Assembly (NCBI GenBank): GCA_003241055.1
Contig: QFOD01000028.1
Location: forward strand, 4,385 to 68,384
Direction: 5' to 3'
Length of the DNA: 64,000 bases
DNA from: Roseateles depolymerans
Lineage (GTDB): Bacteria; Pseudomonadota; Gammaproteobacteria; Burkholderiales; Burkholderiaceae_C
Part shown: positions 25,475-33,131 of the stretch, piece after piece
How positions within the stretch are numbered: the stretch's first letter is position 1
Layout of the letters: every line of letters begins with the position of its first letter
Notes under the pieces: model-generated
What the model was told of the DNA's origin: nothing
What the model saw: only the letters and a program-made list of their open reading frames with translations
Databases searched by the model: none
Position numbers and translations under genes: made by a program

Positions 25475-26474
25475 CCCCGCACGGCGCCGTTTGGCGCAGG
25501 CCCTGGGTGCCGCACTGGCGCTGGGGGCTCTGGGTGTGGGGCCGGCGCAGGCGCGCGACATCGAGCCGGCCAGCCTGCCGCCGGTCGATCCCGACCGTTA
25601 CCAGGCCATAGACCTGGACCTCACCGACCCGGCCCGTGCACGCGCCGTACCGCAGCGGCTGTACCTGCCGGTCGTCGCGTCGGACGCCGCGTCCGTGCCG
25701 CTGCTGCTGTTCTCGCACGGCATGGGGGGCTCGCGGCGCGGCTATCGCTATCTCGGCAGCTGGCTGGCCTCGCAGGGTGTGGCGGCGCTGCATGTGCAGC
25801 ATGTGGGCAGCGACCGCGAGCTGTGGTTTGGCAACCCGTTCGGCCTGGTGGGCCGGCTGCAGGACGCGGCGCAGGAGCGCGAGGCCGTGGCGCGCGTGCA
25901 CGACGTGCGCTTCGCGCTGGACCAGCTGCTGGCCGGCGAATGGGCGGCCCGGCTGGATGCCCGTCGCATCGTGGCCTGCGGGCATTCCTACGGTGCCAAC
26001 ACGACGCTGCTGCTGGCCGGGGCGCGGGTGCAGCGTGGCGGCCAGGCGCTGGACCTGCGCGAGCCCCGGCTGCGGGCGGCGATTGCCATCTCGGCGCCAC
26101 CGTTCTATGGCGAGGCCGATCCGGCCGCCATCCTGTCGGCCGTGCAACTGCCCACGCTGCACATCACCGCCACCGAGGACGTGATTCCCATTCCCGGCTA
26201 CCGCTCGCCGGCCAGCGACCGCGTCGAGGTGTTCGAGGCCATGGGCGGGCCGGCCTGGCTGGCCATGTTCCAGGGCGGCTCGCACAGCATCTTCACCGAC
26301 CGGGTCGGCACCGGCGGCCTGGCGCTCAACCCTCAGGTCAAGGCCGCGACGCGCGAGCTGGTGCTGGCCTTCCTGGCGAACGTGCTGGACGGCCAGCCCG
26401 GCGCGCTGCAGCGCTGGCCGGCCCAGTGGCAGGCCATCCTGGCGCAATGGCAGGTGAGTGGCGTCGCCGCCTGA
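25458..26474 (+). CDS. Exported alpha/beta hydrolase (dienelactone hydrolase/PAF-acetylhydrolase-like)
   Basis: A 338-aa protein with an N-terminal export signal that includes RRRLAQALGAALALGALG and ends at AQA, compatible with Tat or Sec. The mature part is an alpha/beta hydrolase: LLLFSHGMGGSRRGYRYLG forms the oxyanion region, GHSYGANTTLLLAG is the nucleophile elbow, and a late GGSHSIFTD supplies the histidine. The start overlaps the cyclase gene by 17 bases in another frame, so it is translationally coupled, although no functional link to pili is evident. The substrate is unknown; esterase or lipase-like activity is most likely. Confidence 0.85.
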   Translation: MSNCSDPARRRLAQALGAALALGALGVGPAQARDIEPASLPPVDPDRYQAIDLDLTDPARARAVPQRLYLPVVASDAASVPLLLFSHGMGGSRRGYRYLGSWLASQGVAALHVQHVGSDRELWFGNPFGLVGRLQDAAQEREAVARVHDVRFALDQLLAGEWAARLDARRIVACGHSYGANTTLLLAGARVQRGGQALDLREPRLRAAIAISAPPFYGEADPAAILSAVQLPTLHITATEDVIPIPGYRSPASDRVEVFEAMGGPAWLAMFQGGSHSIFTDRVGTGGLALNPQVKAATRELVLAFLANVLDGQPGALQRWPAQWQAILAQWQVSGVAA

Positions 26475-26483
26475 CGCCGCGTC

Positions 26484-27920
26484 TCAGCCCTGGGCGCGCG
26501 ACTTCACGACCGCGTAGCGCGCCAGCGTGCGCTCACGCGCGATGGCGTGATCCACCACCGGGCGCGGGTAGCCCGTGCCCTGCATCTGCAGCGGCGCGCG
26601 CTCCCAGGGCGCGTGGATGGCCTTGGCGGACAGCTCGGCCAGCTCCGGGCAGTAGCGGCGGATGAAGCGGCCCTCGGCGTCGAACTTCTCGCTCTGGCTG
26701 ACCGGATTGAAGATGCGGAAGTAGGGCTGGGCGTCGCAGCCGCTGCTGCTGGCCCACTGCCAGCCGCCGTTGTTGGCGGCCAGGTCGAAGTCCAGCAGCT
26801 GCTCGGCAAACCAGGCTTCGCCGCGGCGCCAGTCCAGCCCGAGGTCCTTGGTCAGGAAGCTGGCCACCACCATGCGCAGACGGTTGTGCATGTAGCCGGT
26901 CTGGCGCAGCTGACGCATCGCGGCATCCACGATGGGAAAGCCGGTGCGACCCTCGCACCAGGCCGCGAACAGCGCGTCCGCCTGCGGGCCTGTTTCCCAG
27001 CGGATCGCGTCGTATTCGGGGCGGAAGGCCGCGCTCATCGCTCGCGGGTGGTGGTGCATGACCTGGTGGTAGAAGTCGCGCCAGATCAGCTCCGACAGCC
27101 ACACCTCGGCACCGCGGTCGCCGGCCAGCATGCGGCCATGTGCGGCGCGGGCCAGCCGGCGTATCGACACGGTGCCGAAGCGCAGGTGCACGCTCAGGTA
27201 GCTGGGGCCCTTGACCGCGGGGAAGTCGCGCGCCTCGTGGTAGCGGTCCATGCGGTCGAGGAAGTCCTCGAACAGCGCCTCGCCGCCCGCGCTGCCGCGG
27301 CCCACGTGGGGCGTGAGCCCCGCGGGCTCGAAGCCGATTTCGGCAAGACCTGGCACGCCGGTGGTCAGCGTGTGCCCGGTCAGGCCGGCCGTGTAGCGCT
27401 CGACGGGGTAGCTGCTCAAGTAGAAGGGCTCGACCTTGCGCAGCCAGGCGTTCTTGTAGGGCGTGAACACGCCGTAGGGCCCGCCGCTGGCGGTCAGCAC
27501 CTCGCGGCGCTCGAAGATCACGTGGTCCTTGAAGGTGCGTAGCTCGGCCCCGAAGCTGGCCAGGCGCTGGGCCACCAGGGCGTCACGCGCCAGGGCCTGC
27601 GGCTCGTCGTCGTGGTTGGCGAACACGGCCTGCACGCCCAGCTCGGCGGCCAGGCGCGGGATTTCGTCCGCGGCAGGCGCATGGCGCACGATCAGCGCAC
27701 CGCCGCGGGCGCGCAGCTCGGCGTCGAGCTGCTGCAGGGCGGCCAGGATGAACTCCACGCGCCGGTCCTGGCGGGGAAGGGTGCCCAGGATGTCGCGGTC
27801 CAGGATGAAGGCGCAGAACACCTGGCGCGCCGATTTCAGCGCGTGGTAGAGGGCGGCCTGGTCGTCCACGCGCAGGTCGCGGCGGAACCAGACCAGGGCC
27901 TTGGCGAGGGCGGTCGGCAT
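26484..27920 (-). CDS. phrB: Deoxyribodipyrimidine photolyase
   Basis: A 478-aa class I CPD photolyase that repairs UV-induced pyrimidine dimers with light. The N-terminal antenna-binding domain begins ALVWFRRDLRVDDQAALY. The FAD-binding part contains VWLSELIWRDFYHQVM, TGFPIVDAAMRQLRQTGYMHNRLRM and the W-rich DFDLAANNGGWQWASSSGCDAQPYFRIFNP block, all hallmarks of CPD photolyases. The ATG at 27920 begins the family homology. It is divergent from algH across 31 bases and converges with the hydrolase gene. Confidence 0.95.
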   Translation of the reverse strand: MPTALAKALVWFRRDLRVDDQAALYHALKSARQVFCAFILDRDILGTLPRQDRRVEFILAALQQLDAELRARGGALIVRHAPAADEIPRLAAELGVQAVFANHDDEPQALARDALVAQRLASFGAELRTFKDHVIFERREVLTASGGPYGVFTPYKNAWLRKVEPFYLSSYPVERYTAGLTGHTLTTGVPGLAEIGFEPAGLTPHVGRGSAGGEALFEDFLDRMDRYHEARDFPAVKGPSYLSVHLRFGTVSIRRLARAAHGRMLAGDRGAEVWLSELIWRDFYHQVMHHHPRAMSAAFRPEYDAIRWETGPQADALFAAWCEGRTGFPIVDAAMRQLRQTGYMHNRLRMVVASFLTKDLGLDWRRGEAWFAEQLLDFDLAANNGGWQWASSSGCDAQPYFRIFNPVSQSEKFDAEGRFIRRYCPELAELSAKAIHAPWERAPLQMQGTGYPRPVVDHAIARERTLARYAVVKSRAQG

Positions 27921-27939
27921 GTAGGGAGTGTCCCCCGAA

Positions 27940-27945
27940 TAAAAT
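27940..27945 (+). promoter_or_regulatory. Candidate -10 element for algH
   Basis: TAAAAT matches TATAAT at 5 of 6 positions. It ends only 6 bases before the algH ATG and no ribosome binding site is visible, so if used it would give a leaderless or nearly leaderless message. No clear -35 is seen. Confidence 0.4.
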
Positions 27946-27951
27946 GCCGCC

Positions 27952-28530
27952 ATGGCCGATGACCGGATCTCCCTGACCAACCAATTCCTGATCGCCATGC
28001 CGGGCATGGCGGACGAGGCGTTTGCCGGCACCGTCATCTACCTGTGCGAGCACAACGACAACGGGGCGCTGGGGCTGGTGATCAACAAACCCACCACGCT
28101 GACGCTGGGTTCGCTGTTCGAGAAGGTGGAGCTGAGCCCGCCCGACGACGCGCTCGCGGTGACCCAGGTGTTCTATGGTGGCCCGGTGCAGACCGACCGC
28201 GGTTTCGTGCTGCACGAGCCGCTGGACGAGACCGGCGGCCACTACAACGCGACGCTGGCCGTGCCCGGCGGCCTGGAGATGACCACCAGCCGCGACGTGC
28301 TGGAGGCGCTGTCCAACGGCGCCGGCCCCAAGAAGCTGCTGGTCACGCTGGGCTACAGCGGCTGGGCCGCGGGCCAGTTGGAGGAAGAGCTGGGCCGCAA
28401 CGGCTGGCTCACGGTGGACGCATCGCCCGAGATCATCTTCGACACGCCGGTGGAGCAGCGCTACGAGAAGGCGCTGGGCCTGCTGGGCGTGGACCCGCGC
28501 ATGCTGAGTGCGGATGCGGGGCATGCCTGA
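27952..28530 (+). CDS. YqgE/AlgH family protein (UPF0301)
   Basis: A 192-aa cytoplasmic protein. The opening LTNQFLIAMPGMADEAFAGTVIYLCEHN and the GALGLVINKP block identify the UPF0301 family; FYGGPVQTDRGFVLH follows. AlgH was named as a regulator of alginate genes in Pseudomonas, but a direct biochemical role is not established. It heads a run that continues with ruvX, pyrR and pyrB; algH-ruvX-pyrR linkage is common in beta- and gammaproteobacteria. Confidence 0.93.
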   Translation: MADDRISLTNQFLIAMPGMADEAFAGTVIYLCEHNDNGALGLVINKPTTLTLGSLFEKVELSPPDDALAVTQVFYGGPVQTDRGFVLHEPLDETGGHYNATLAVPGGLEMTTSRDVLEALSNGAGPKKLLVTLGYSGWAAGQLEEELGRNGWLTVDASPEIIFDTPVEQRYEKALGLLGVDPRMLSADAGHA

Positions 28531-28564
28531 CGTGAAACCCCTCGTCCAAGGCTTACCTTGGCCG

Positions 28565-28579
28565 GTCCCCCGAGGGGAC
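28565..28579. repeat. C-rich intergenic hairpin (GTCCCC-CGA-GGGGAC)
   Basis: A perfect 6-bp stem with a CGA loop lies in the 164-base gap between algH and ruvX (28531-28694). Apart from this hairpin the gap holds no recognisable gene. Its core (CCCC-CGA-GGGG) recurs at 29608-29622. Confidence 0.5.
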
Positions 28580-28694
28580 GGCGATGCTTGCGGCATTGAG
28601 CCGCCAGCACATCGCCCAGGCGGGCCGGCTTGGGAGCGGCCCGGCGCTCGGCCCGCAGCCTGCGGGCGGCTTGAAGCGGGTTTGGAACGCTGAA

Positions 28695-29093
28695 ATGAAG
28701 CTCGACGCCAACGCGACGACGCTTCAGTCCTTTCTCGCGTTTGATTTCGGCATGCGCCGTATCGGCGTGGCCTCGGGCTCGCGCCTGCTGGGCGGCGCCG
28801 AGCCGCGCGGCACGCTGCGCGGCGGCGATTTCGACGGCATTGCGGCCCTCATCAAGACCTGGCAGCCCGACGCGCTGGTGATCGGCGTGCCGCGCCACCC
28901 CGACGGTGCGCCGCACGAGATGACCGCCAAGGCCCAGGCCTTCGGCCGCCGCCTGGCCGGGCGCTATCACCTGCCGGTGTTCGAGGTGGACGAGCGCTAC
29001 ACCAGCGTGGACGCCGAGGATGCGGGCGCGCAGGACGTCGACGCGGCCGCCGCGGCCCTCATCCTCGAACAGTTTTTCAGGGAACATCCATGA
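28695..29093 (+). CDS. ruvX: RuvX/YqgF family putative pre-16S rRNA nuclease
   Basis: A 132-aa RNase H-fold protein (YqgF). The first acidic residue is in FLAFDFGMRRIGVASG, the LVIGVPRHPDG block is the second strand, and DERYTSVDAEDAG is the family signature. It is proposed to process the 5' end of 16S rRNA, and older annotation calls it a Holliday junction resolvase. The ATG at 28695 gives the normal family length; an in-frame ATG at 28584 would add 37 residues without homology. Its last codon and stop overlap the pyrR start. Confidence 0.9.
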   Translation: MKLDANATTLQSFLAFDFGMRRIGVASGSRLLGGAEPRGTLRGGDFDGIAALIKTWQPDALVIGVPRHPDGAPHEMTAKAQAFGRRLAGRYHLPVFEVDERYTSVDAEDAGAQDVDAAAAALILEQFFREHP

Positions 29094-29581
29094 GCAATCT
29101 TCTGCTGGACGCCGAGGCGCTGTACCTCGAGCTCAAGCGCGGTGTGCAGCGCCTGCTGACCGCCGACACCGCCCTGGTGGGCATCTGGAGCGGCGGTGCC
29201 TGGCTGGCCGAGCGCCTGGCGGCCGACCTGGGCCTGGGCCCGGTGGGCGTGATCTCCAGTGCGCTGCACCGCGACGACTTCGGCTCCAAGGGCCTGTCCG
29301 GCGCGGCCGATCACACCAAGCTGCCCTTCGACGTGAACGGCCGCGACGTGCTGCTGATCGACGACGTGCTCTACACCGGCCGCACCACGCGGGCCGTCAT
29401 CAACGAGCTGTTCGACTTCGGCCGCCCGGCCCGCGTGCAGCTGGCGGTGCTGGTGGATCGCGGCGGCCGCGAGCTGCCCATCGAGCCCGGTTTCTCGGCG
29501 GCGCGGGTGAACCTGGCGGCCGACCAGAAGCTGCGCCTGGCGCGCAGCCTGGAAGGCCGCTTCAGCTTCGAGGTCAAGTGA
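29090..29581 (+). CDS. pyrR: PyrR-type phosphoribosyltransferase / pyr regulator
   Basis: A 163-aa type I phosphoribosyltransferase. The PRPP loop VLLIDDVLYTGRTTRAVINE is intact, so uracil phosphoribosyltransferase activity is likely. In Gram-positives PyrR attenuates pyr operons through RNA; in proteobacteria its regulatory role is less clear. I saw no anti-terminator structure in the 106-base gap before pyrB, only a short C-rich hairpin. Its position directly before pyrB supports the assignment. The start overlaps the ruvX stop by 4 bases. Confidence 0.93.
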   Translation: MSNLLLDAEALYLELKRGVQRLLTADTALVGIWSGGAWLAERLAADLGLGPVGVISSALHRDDFGSKGLSGAADHTKLPFDVNGRDVLLIDDVLYTGRTTRAVINELFDFGRPARVQLAVLVDRGGRELPIEPGFSAARVNLAADQKLRLARSLEGRFSFEVK

Positions 29582-29607
29582 TGGCCCCCACGTTCACTTT
29601 GTTCACT

Positions 29608-29622
29608 GCCCCCCGAGGGGGC
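29608..29622. repeat. C-rich intergenic hairpin (GCCCCC-CGA-GGGGGC)
   Basis: A perfect 6-bp stem with a CGA loop in the pyrR-pyrB gap, closely related to the hairpin at 28565-28579. A second small dyad, CTCCTTGAGGAG, follows at 29636-29647. Neither has a T-run of terminator strength. Confidence 0.5.
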
Positions 29623-29687
29623 GCAGGCCTCCAACGCTCCTTGAGGAGCCTCTTTGAGTCTTTTGACGGCCCGGCGGGAGTCCTGTG

Positions 29688-30650
29688 ATGCTTTCCAAAC
29701 GCAACCCCCAGCTCAACAAGAACGGCGAGCTCATTCACCTGCTGTCCACCGAGGGCCTGCCGCGTGCGGTCATCGAGCAGATCCTGGACACGGCCGGCAG
29801 CTTCCTGTCGGTGAACGACCGCGAGGTCAAGAAGGTGCCGCTGCTGCGCGGCAAGTCGGTGTTCAACCTGTTCTTCGAGAACAGCACCCGCACCCGCACC
29901 ACCTTCGAGATCGCGGCCAAGCGGCTGTCGGCCGACGTCATCAACCTCGACATCGCGCGCTCCTCCACCGCCAAGGGCGAGACGCTGCTGGACACCATCG
30001 CCAACCTGTCGGCCATGCATGCTGACATGTTCGTCGTGCGCCACAGCGACAGCGGTGCGCCCTACCTGATCGCCCAGCACTGCGCGCCGCATGTGCACGT
30101 GGTGAATGCCGGCGACGGCCGTCATGCGCACCCGACGCAGGGCCTGCTGGACATGTACACGATCCGGCACTTCAAGAAGGACTTCCGCAACCTGACCGTG
30201 GCCATCGTGGGCGACATCGTGCACTCGCGCGTGGCCCGCAGCGACATCCATGCGCTGAGCATCTTGGGCGTGCCCGAGATCCGCGCGGTCGGCCCCAAGA
30301 CGCTGGTGCCGGGCGACCTCAAGGACATGGGCGTGCGCGTGTGCCACGACATGGCCGAGGGCATCCGGGACGCCGACGTCATCATCATGCTGCGCCTGCA
30401 GAACGAGCGCATGAACGGCGCGATGCTGCCCAGCAGCGGCGAGTTCTTCAAGAACTTCGGGCTCACGCCCGAGAAGCTGGCGCTGGCCAAGCGCGATGCC
30501 ATCGTCATGCACCCAGGGCCCATCAACCGCGGCGTGGAGATCGCGTCCGAGGTGGCCGACGGCACGCAGAGCGTGATCCTGCCGCAGGTGACCTTCGGCA
30601 TCGCCGTGCGCATGGCCGTGATGGCGATTCTGGCGGGCAACGACGCATGA
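29688..30650 (+). CDS. pyrB: Aspartate carbamoyltransferase catalytic subunit
   Basis: PyrB condenses carbamoyl phosphate with aspartate, the first committed pyrimidine step. The 320-aa protein has the carbamoyl-phosphate signature FFENSTRTRTTFE, the HPTQGLLDMYT block, and the aspartate-binding LRLQNERM region. I chose ATG 29688, one codon after an in-frame GTG; GGGAG lies 7 bases upstream. No pyrI regulatory chain is present. The next gene is a dihydroorotase-like pseudo-enzyme, so this is probably the class A ATCase, a dodecamer of PyrB with a PyrC' partner. Confidence 0.96.
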   Translation: MLSKRNPQLNKNGELIHLLSTEGLPRAVIEQILDTAGSFLSVNDREVKKVPLLRGKSVFNLFFENSTRTRTTFEIAAKRLSADVINLDIARSSTAKGETLLDTIANLSAMHADMFVVRHSDSGAPYLIAQHCAPHVHVVNAGDGRHAHPTQGLLDMYTIRHFKKDFRNLTVAIVGDIVHSRVARSDIHALSILGVPEIRAVGPKTLVPGDLKDMGVRVCHDMAEGIRDADVIIMLRLQNERMNGAMLPSSGEFFKNFGLTPEKLALAKRDAIVMHPGPINRGVEIASEVADGTQSVILPQVTFGIAVRMAVMAILAGNDA

Positions 30651-30711
30651 GGACGGCCCGCCCCCGCGGCGCTGCGCGCGCCTCTTTCGGTTTCGCACGG
30701 GAGTGCTGCAA

Positions 30712-32022
30712 GTGAAGATCATCATCAAGAACGGCCGGCTGATCGACCCGGCCTCGGGCCTGGACCGCGTCGGCGATCTGGCCATCGCCAACGGCCGCAT
30801 CGTGGGCTTGGGCGAGGTGGGCGACTTCGTTGCCGACCGCACGCTGGACGCGGCCGGCCTCATCGTCGCGCCCGGCCTGGTGGACCTGTGTGCCCGCCTG
30901 CGCGAGCCCGGCCACGAGCATGAGGGCCTGCTGGAAAGCGAGCTGGCCGCGGCGGCGGCTGGCGGCGTCACCAGCCTGGTCTGCCCGCCGGACACCGACC
31001 CGGTGCTGGACGAGCCCGGCCTGGTCGAGATGCTGAAGTTCCGTGCCCGCAAGCTCAGCCGCTGCCGGCTGTTCCCGCTGGGCGCGCTGACGCGCAACCT
31101 CGAGGGCCTGGCGCTGACCGAGATGGCCGAGCTGACCGAGGCCGGCTGCATCGGCTTCTCGCAGGCCGAGGTGCCGGTGAGGGACACGCTGGTGCTGTCG
31201 CGCGCGCTGCTCTACGCAGCCACCTATGGCTACACCGTGTGGCTGCGCCCGCAGGATGCCTACCTGAGCGGTGGCGTGGCCGCGAGCGGCGCGGTGGCCA
31301 CGCGCCTGGGCCTGTCCGGCGTGCCGGTCACGGCCGAGACCGTGGCGCTGCACACCATCTTCGAGCTGATGCGGTCCACCGGCGCGCGGGTGCACCTGTG
31401 CCGGCTGTCCAGCGCGGCCGGCGTGGCGCTGCTGCGCGCGGCCAAGGCCGAGGGCCTGGCCGTCACGGCCGATGTGTCCATCAACTCGCTGCACCTCAGC
31501 GACGTCGACATCGGCTTCTTCGATTCGGCCATGCGCCTGACCCCACCGCTGCGCCAGGGCCGTGACCGAGACGCGCTGCGCGCCGCGCTGGCCGACGGCA
31601 CCATCGACGCGCTGGTGTCCGACCACATGCCCGTCACCACCGACGAGAAGGCCGTGCCCTTCGCCGAGGCCACGCCCGGCGCCACCGGGCTGGAGCTGTT
31701 GCTGAGCCTGGCGCTGCGCTGGGCGCAGGACAGCGGCCTGCCGCTGGCCAGGGCGCTGGCCGTCGTGACCGCCGACCCGGTGCGGGTGATGGGCCCGGCA
31801 CTGGGGTCGCTGGCGGCCAGTGCCGGCCGCCTCGTCGAAGGCGGCGTGGCTGACGTCTGCGTGTTCGACATGGGCCGCAGCTGGGGCGTGACGCCCGAGG
31901 CGCTGGTCAGCCAGGGCAAGCACACGCCGTTCGAGTTCTCGCGCAGCGGCTTCGAGCTGCCGGCGCGGGTGCGCTACACGCTGGTGGCCGGCCACCTGGC
32001 GCACGAATCGGCCGGAGCCTGA
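30712..32022 (+). CDS. pyrX: Dihydroorotase-like protein lacking the zinc ligands (PyrX/PyrC' type)
   Basis: A 436-aa amidohydrolase-fold protein that follows pyrB. Active dihydroorotases carry HxH in a DxHxHxREPG motif; here the block is VDLCARLREPG, with Cys60 and Arg62 in place of both histidines. The later ligand sites are also altered: CHVS appears as CRLS, and the histidine pair near TADV becomes INS. The metal site is therefore gone and catalysis of carbamoyl aspartate cyclisation is unlikely. Such homologues in Pseudomonas are structural subunits needed for ATCase assembly. The GTG at 30712 has GGGAG 8 bases upstream; a GTG at 30703 is an alternative. A catalytic pyrC must lie elsewhere. 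Confidence 0.9.
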   Translation: MKIIIKNGRLIDPASGLDRVGDLAIANGRIVGLGEVGDFVADRTLDAAGLIVAPGLVDLCARLREPGHEHEGLLESELAAAAAGGVTSLVCPPDTDPVLDEPGLVEMLKFRARKLSRCRLFPLGALTRNLEGLALTEMAELTEAGCIGFSQAEVPVRDTLVLSRALLYAATYGYTVWLRPQDAYLSGGVAASGAVATRLGLSGVPVTAETVALHTIFELMRSTGARVHLCRLSSAAGVALLRAAKAEGLAVTADVSINSLHLSDVDIGFFDSAMRLTPPLRQGRDRDALRAALADGTIDALVSDHMPVTTDEKAVPFAEATPGATGLELLLSLALRWAQDSGLPLARALAVVTADPVRVMGPALGSLAASAGRLVEGGVADVCVFDMGRSWGVTPEALVSQGKHTPFEFSRSGFELPARVRYTLVAGHLAHESAGA

Positions 32023-32027
32023 TCGGC

Positions 32028-32765
32028 ATGCGCGCGCTGGTGGGCGCCTGGCGCCTGGCGCGGCTGGTGCCGCATGTGCTGCATGGGCTGCTGATCGTGC
32101 GGCGCGGGTTCGCCCGCCTGCCGGCGCCGACGCGGCACGGGCTGATCCAGTGGTGGTCGCGCAAGACGCTGGCCATCCTCGGCATCGAGCTGCAGACCAC
32201 GGGCGCGCTGCCCGCCTCGCCGGCGGGGCAGCTGCTGATCGCCAACCACGTGTCCTGGCTGGACATCGCCGCGGTACACGCGGTGCTGCCTCAGGCGCGC
32301 TTCGTGTCCAAGGCCGACGTGAGGCACTGGCCGCTGGTGGGTGCGCTGGTGGAGGGGGCAGGCACGCTGTTCATCGAACGCAGCAGCAAGCGCGATGCGC
32401 TGCGCGTGGTGCACCAGAGCGCCGCGGCGCTGCAGGCGGGCGATTGCGTGGCCGTCTTCCCCGAGGGCACGACCGGCGCCGGGCCCGAGCTGCTGCCCTT
32501 CCACGGCAATCTGCTGCAGGCGGCCATCTCCAGCGAGGCCGCAGTGCTGCCGCTGGTGCTGCGCTGGCACGAGCCCGACGAGCGCTTCAGCACGGCCGCC
32601 CGTTTCATCGGCGACACCACGCTGGCGCAGAGCCTGTGGCGCATCGCCTGTGCGCGCCGTCTCGCCATCGCGGTGCGGGTCTTGCCCGTGGTGCCCACGC
32701 AGGGCCAGGAGCGTCGCGCGCTGGCCGAATCGCTGCGCGCCGACATCGCCCGCCACCTGGGCTGA
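32028..32765 (+). CDS. 1-acyl-sn-glycerol-3-phosphate acyltransferase family protein
   Basis: A 245-aa membrane-associated acyltransferase of the PlsC type. The catalytic HxxxxD motif is NHVSWLD (His74, Asp79), the glycerol-phosphate site is VFPEGTTGAG, and a short hydrophobic segment lies at the N-terminus. It would add the second acyl chain to lysophosphatidate, or act on a related lysolipid such as an ornithine lipid precursor. It starts 5 bases after the pyrX stop codon, so it is probably co-transcribed with the pyrimidine genes without an obvious functional link. Confidence 0.9.
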   Translation: MRALVGAWRLARLVPHVLHGLLIVRRGFARLPAPTRHGLIQWWSRKTLAILGIELQTTGALPASPAGQLLIANHVSWLDIAAVHAVLPQARFVSKADVRHWPLVGALVEGAGTLFIERSSKRDALRVVHQSAAALQAGDCVAVFPEGTTGAGPELLPFHGNLLQAAISSEAAVLPLVLRWHEPDERFSTAARFIGDTTLAQSLWRIACARRLAIAVRVLPVVPTQGQERRALAESLRADIARHLG

Positions 32766-32807
32766 ATCCCGCCCGCCATGCCTTCGCGGGCGTGGGGCTT
32801 GCGTTTA

Positions 32808-32833
32808 ATTCGGTAATTGGCAAAATACCGAAT
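32808..32833 (+). promoter_or_regulatory. Perfect inverted repeat abutting the sdpR start, probable autoregulatory operator
   Basis: ATTCGGTA (32808-32815) and TACCGAAT (32826-32833) form a perfect 8-bp dyad with a 10-base spacer, ending one base before the ATG of the ArsR-type regulator. The dyad covers the likely -10 region (CAAAAT at 32821-32826). ArsR-family repressors bind such imperfect or perfect dyads and repress their own operon. Confidence 0.7.
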
Positions 32834-32834
32834 C

Positions 32835-33131
32835 ATGGACAAGATCTTCAAGGCCCTCAGCGACCCCACCCGCCGGCGCATCCTGCAGCTGCTGCGCGAG
32901 CGCGAGATGACGGCGGGCGAGCTGGCCGAGTGCTTCGAGCTGTCCAAGCCCACGCTGTCGGGCCACTTCGCGGTGCTGCGCGAGGCCGATCTGGTCAGCG
33001 CCGACAAGCTGGGCACCACCATCACCTACCGGCTCAACGTGTCCGTGCTGGAGGAGGCCCTGCTGGGCTTCGCCGAGCTCTTTGGCGTGGGCCGGCACAC
33101 GACGCCGCTGAAAGGAAAGCGCCATGTCTGA
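32835..33131 (+). CDS. sdpR: ArsR-family transcriptional repressor (SdpR-like)
   Basis: A 98-aa winged-helix regulator. FKALSDPTRRRILQLL is the ArsR/SmtB opening and LSKPTLSGHFAVLREADLV is the recognition helix region. There is no metal-binding cysteine pair, so it is not a classic metal sensor. The next gene encodes an SdpI-like membrane protein and overlaps it by 8 bases, the same pairing as B. subtilis sdpR-sdpI, where SdpI sequesters SdpR on sensing the SdpC toxin. The ATG follows the dyad directly, without a ribosome binding site. Confidence 0.88.
   Translation: MDKIFKALSDPTRRRILQLLREREMTAGELAECFELSKPTLSGHFAVLREADLVSADKLGTTITYRLNVSVLEEALLGFAELFGVGRHTTPLKGKRHV

Noticed and set aside
28584..28694. 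Extended N-terminus of RuvX from an ATG at 28584
   Set aside because: The extra 37 residues fall in the C-rich hairpin gap and have no family match; the ATG at 28695 gives the normal length.
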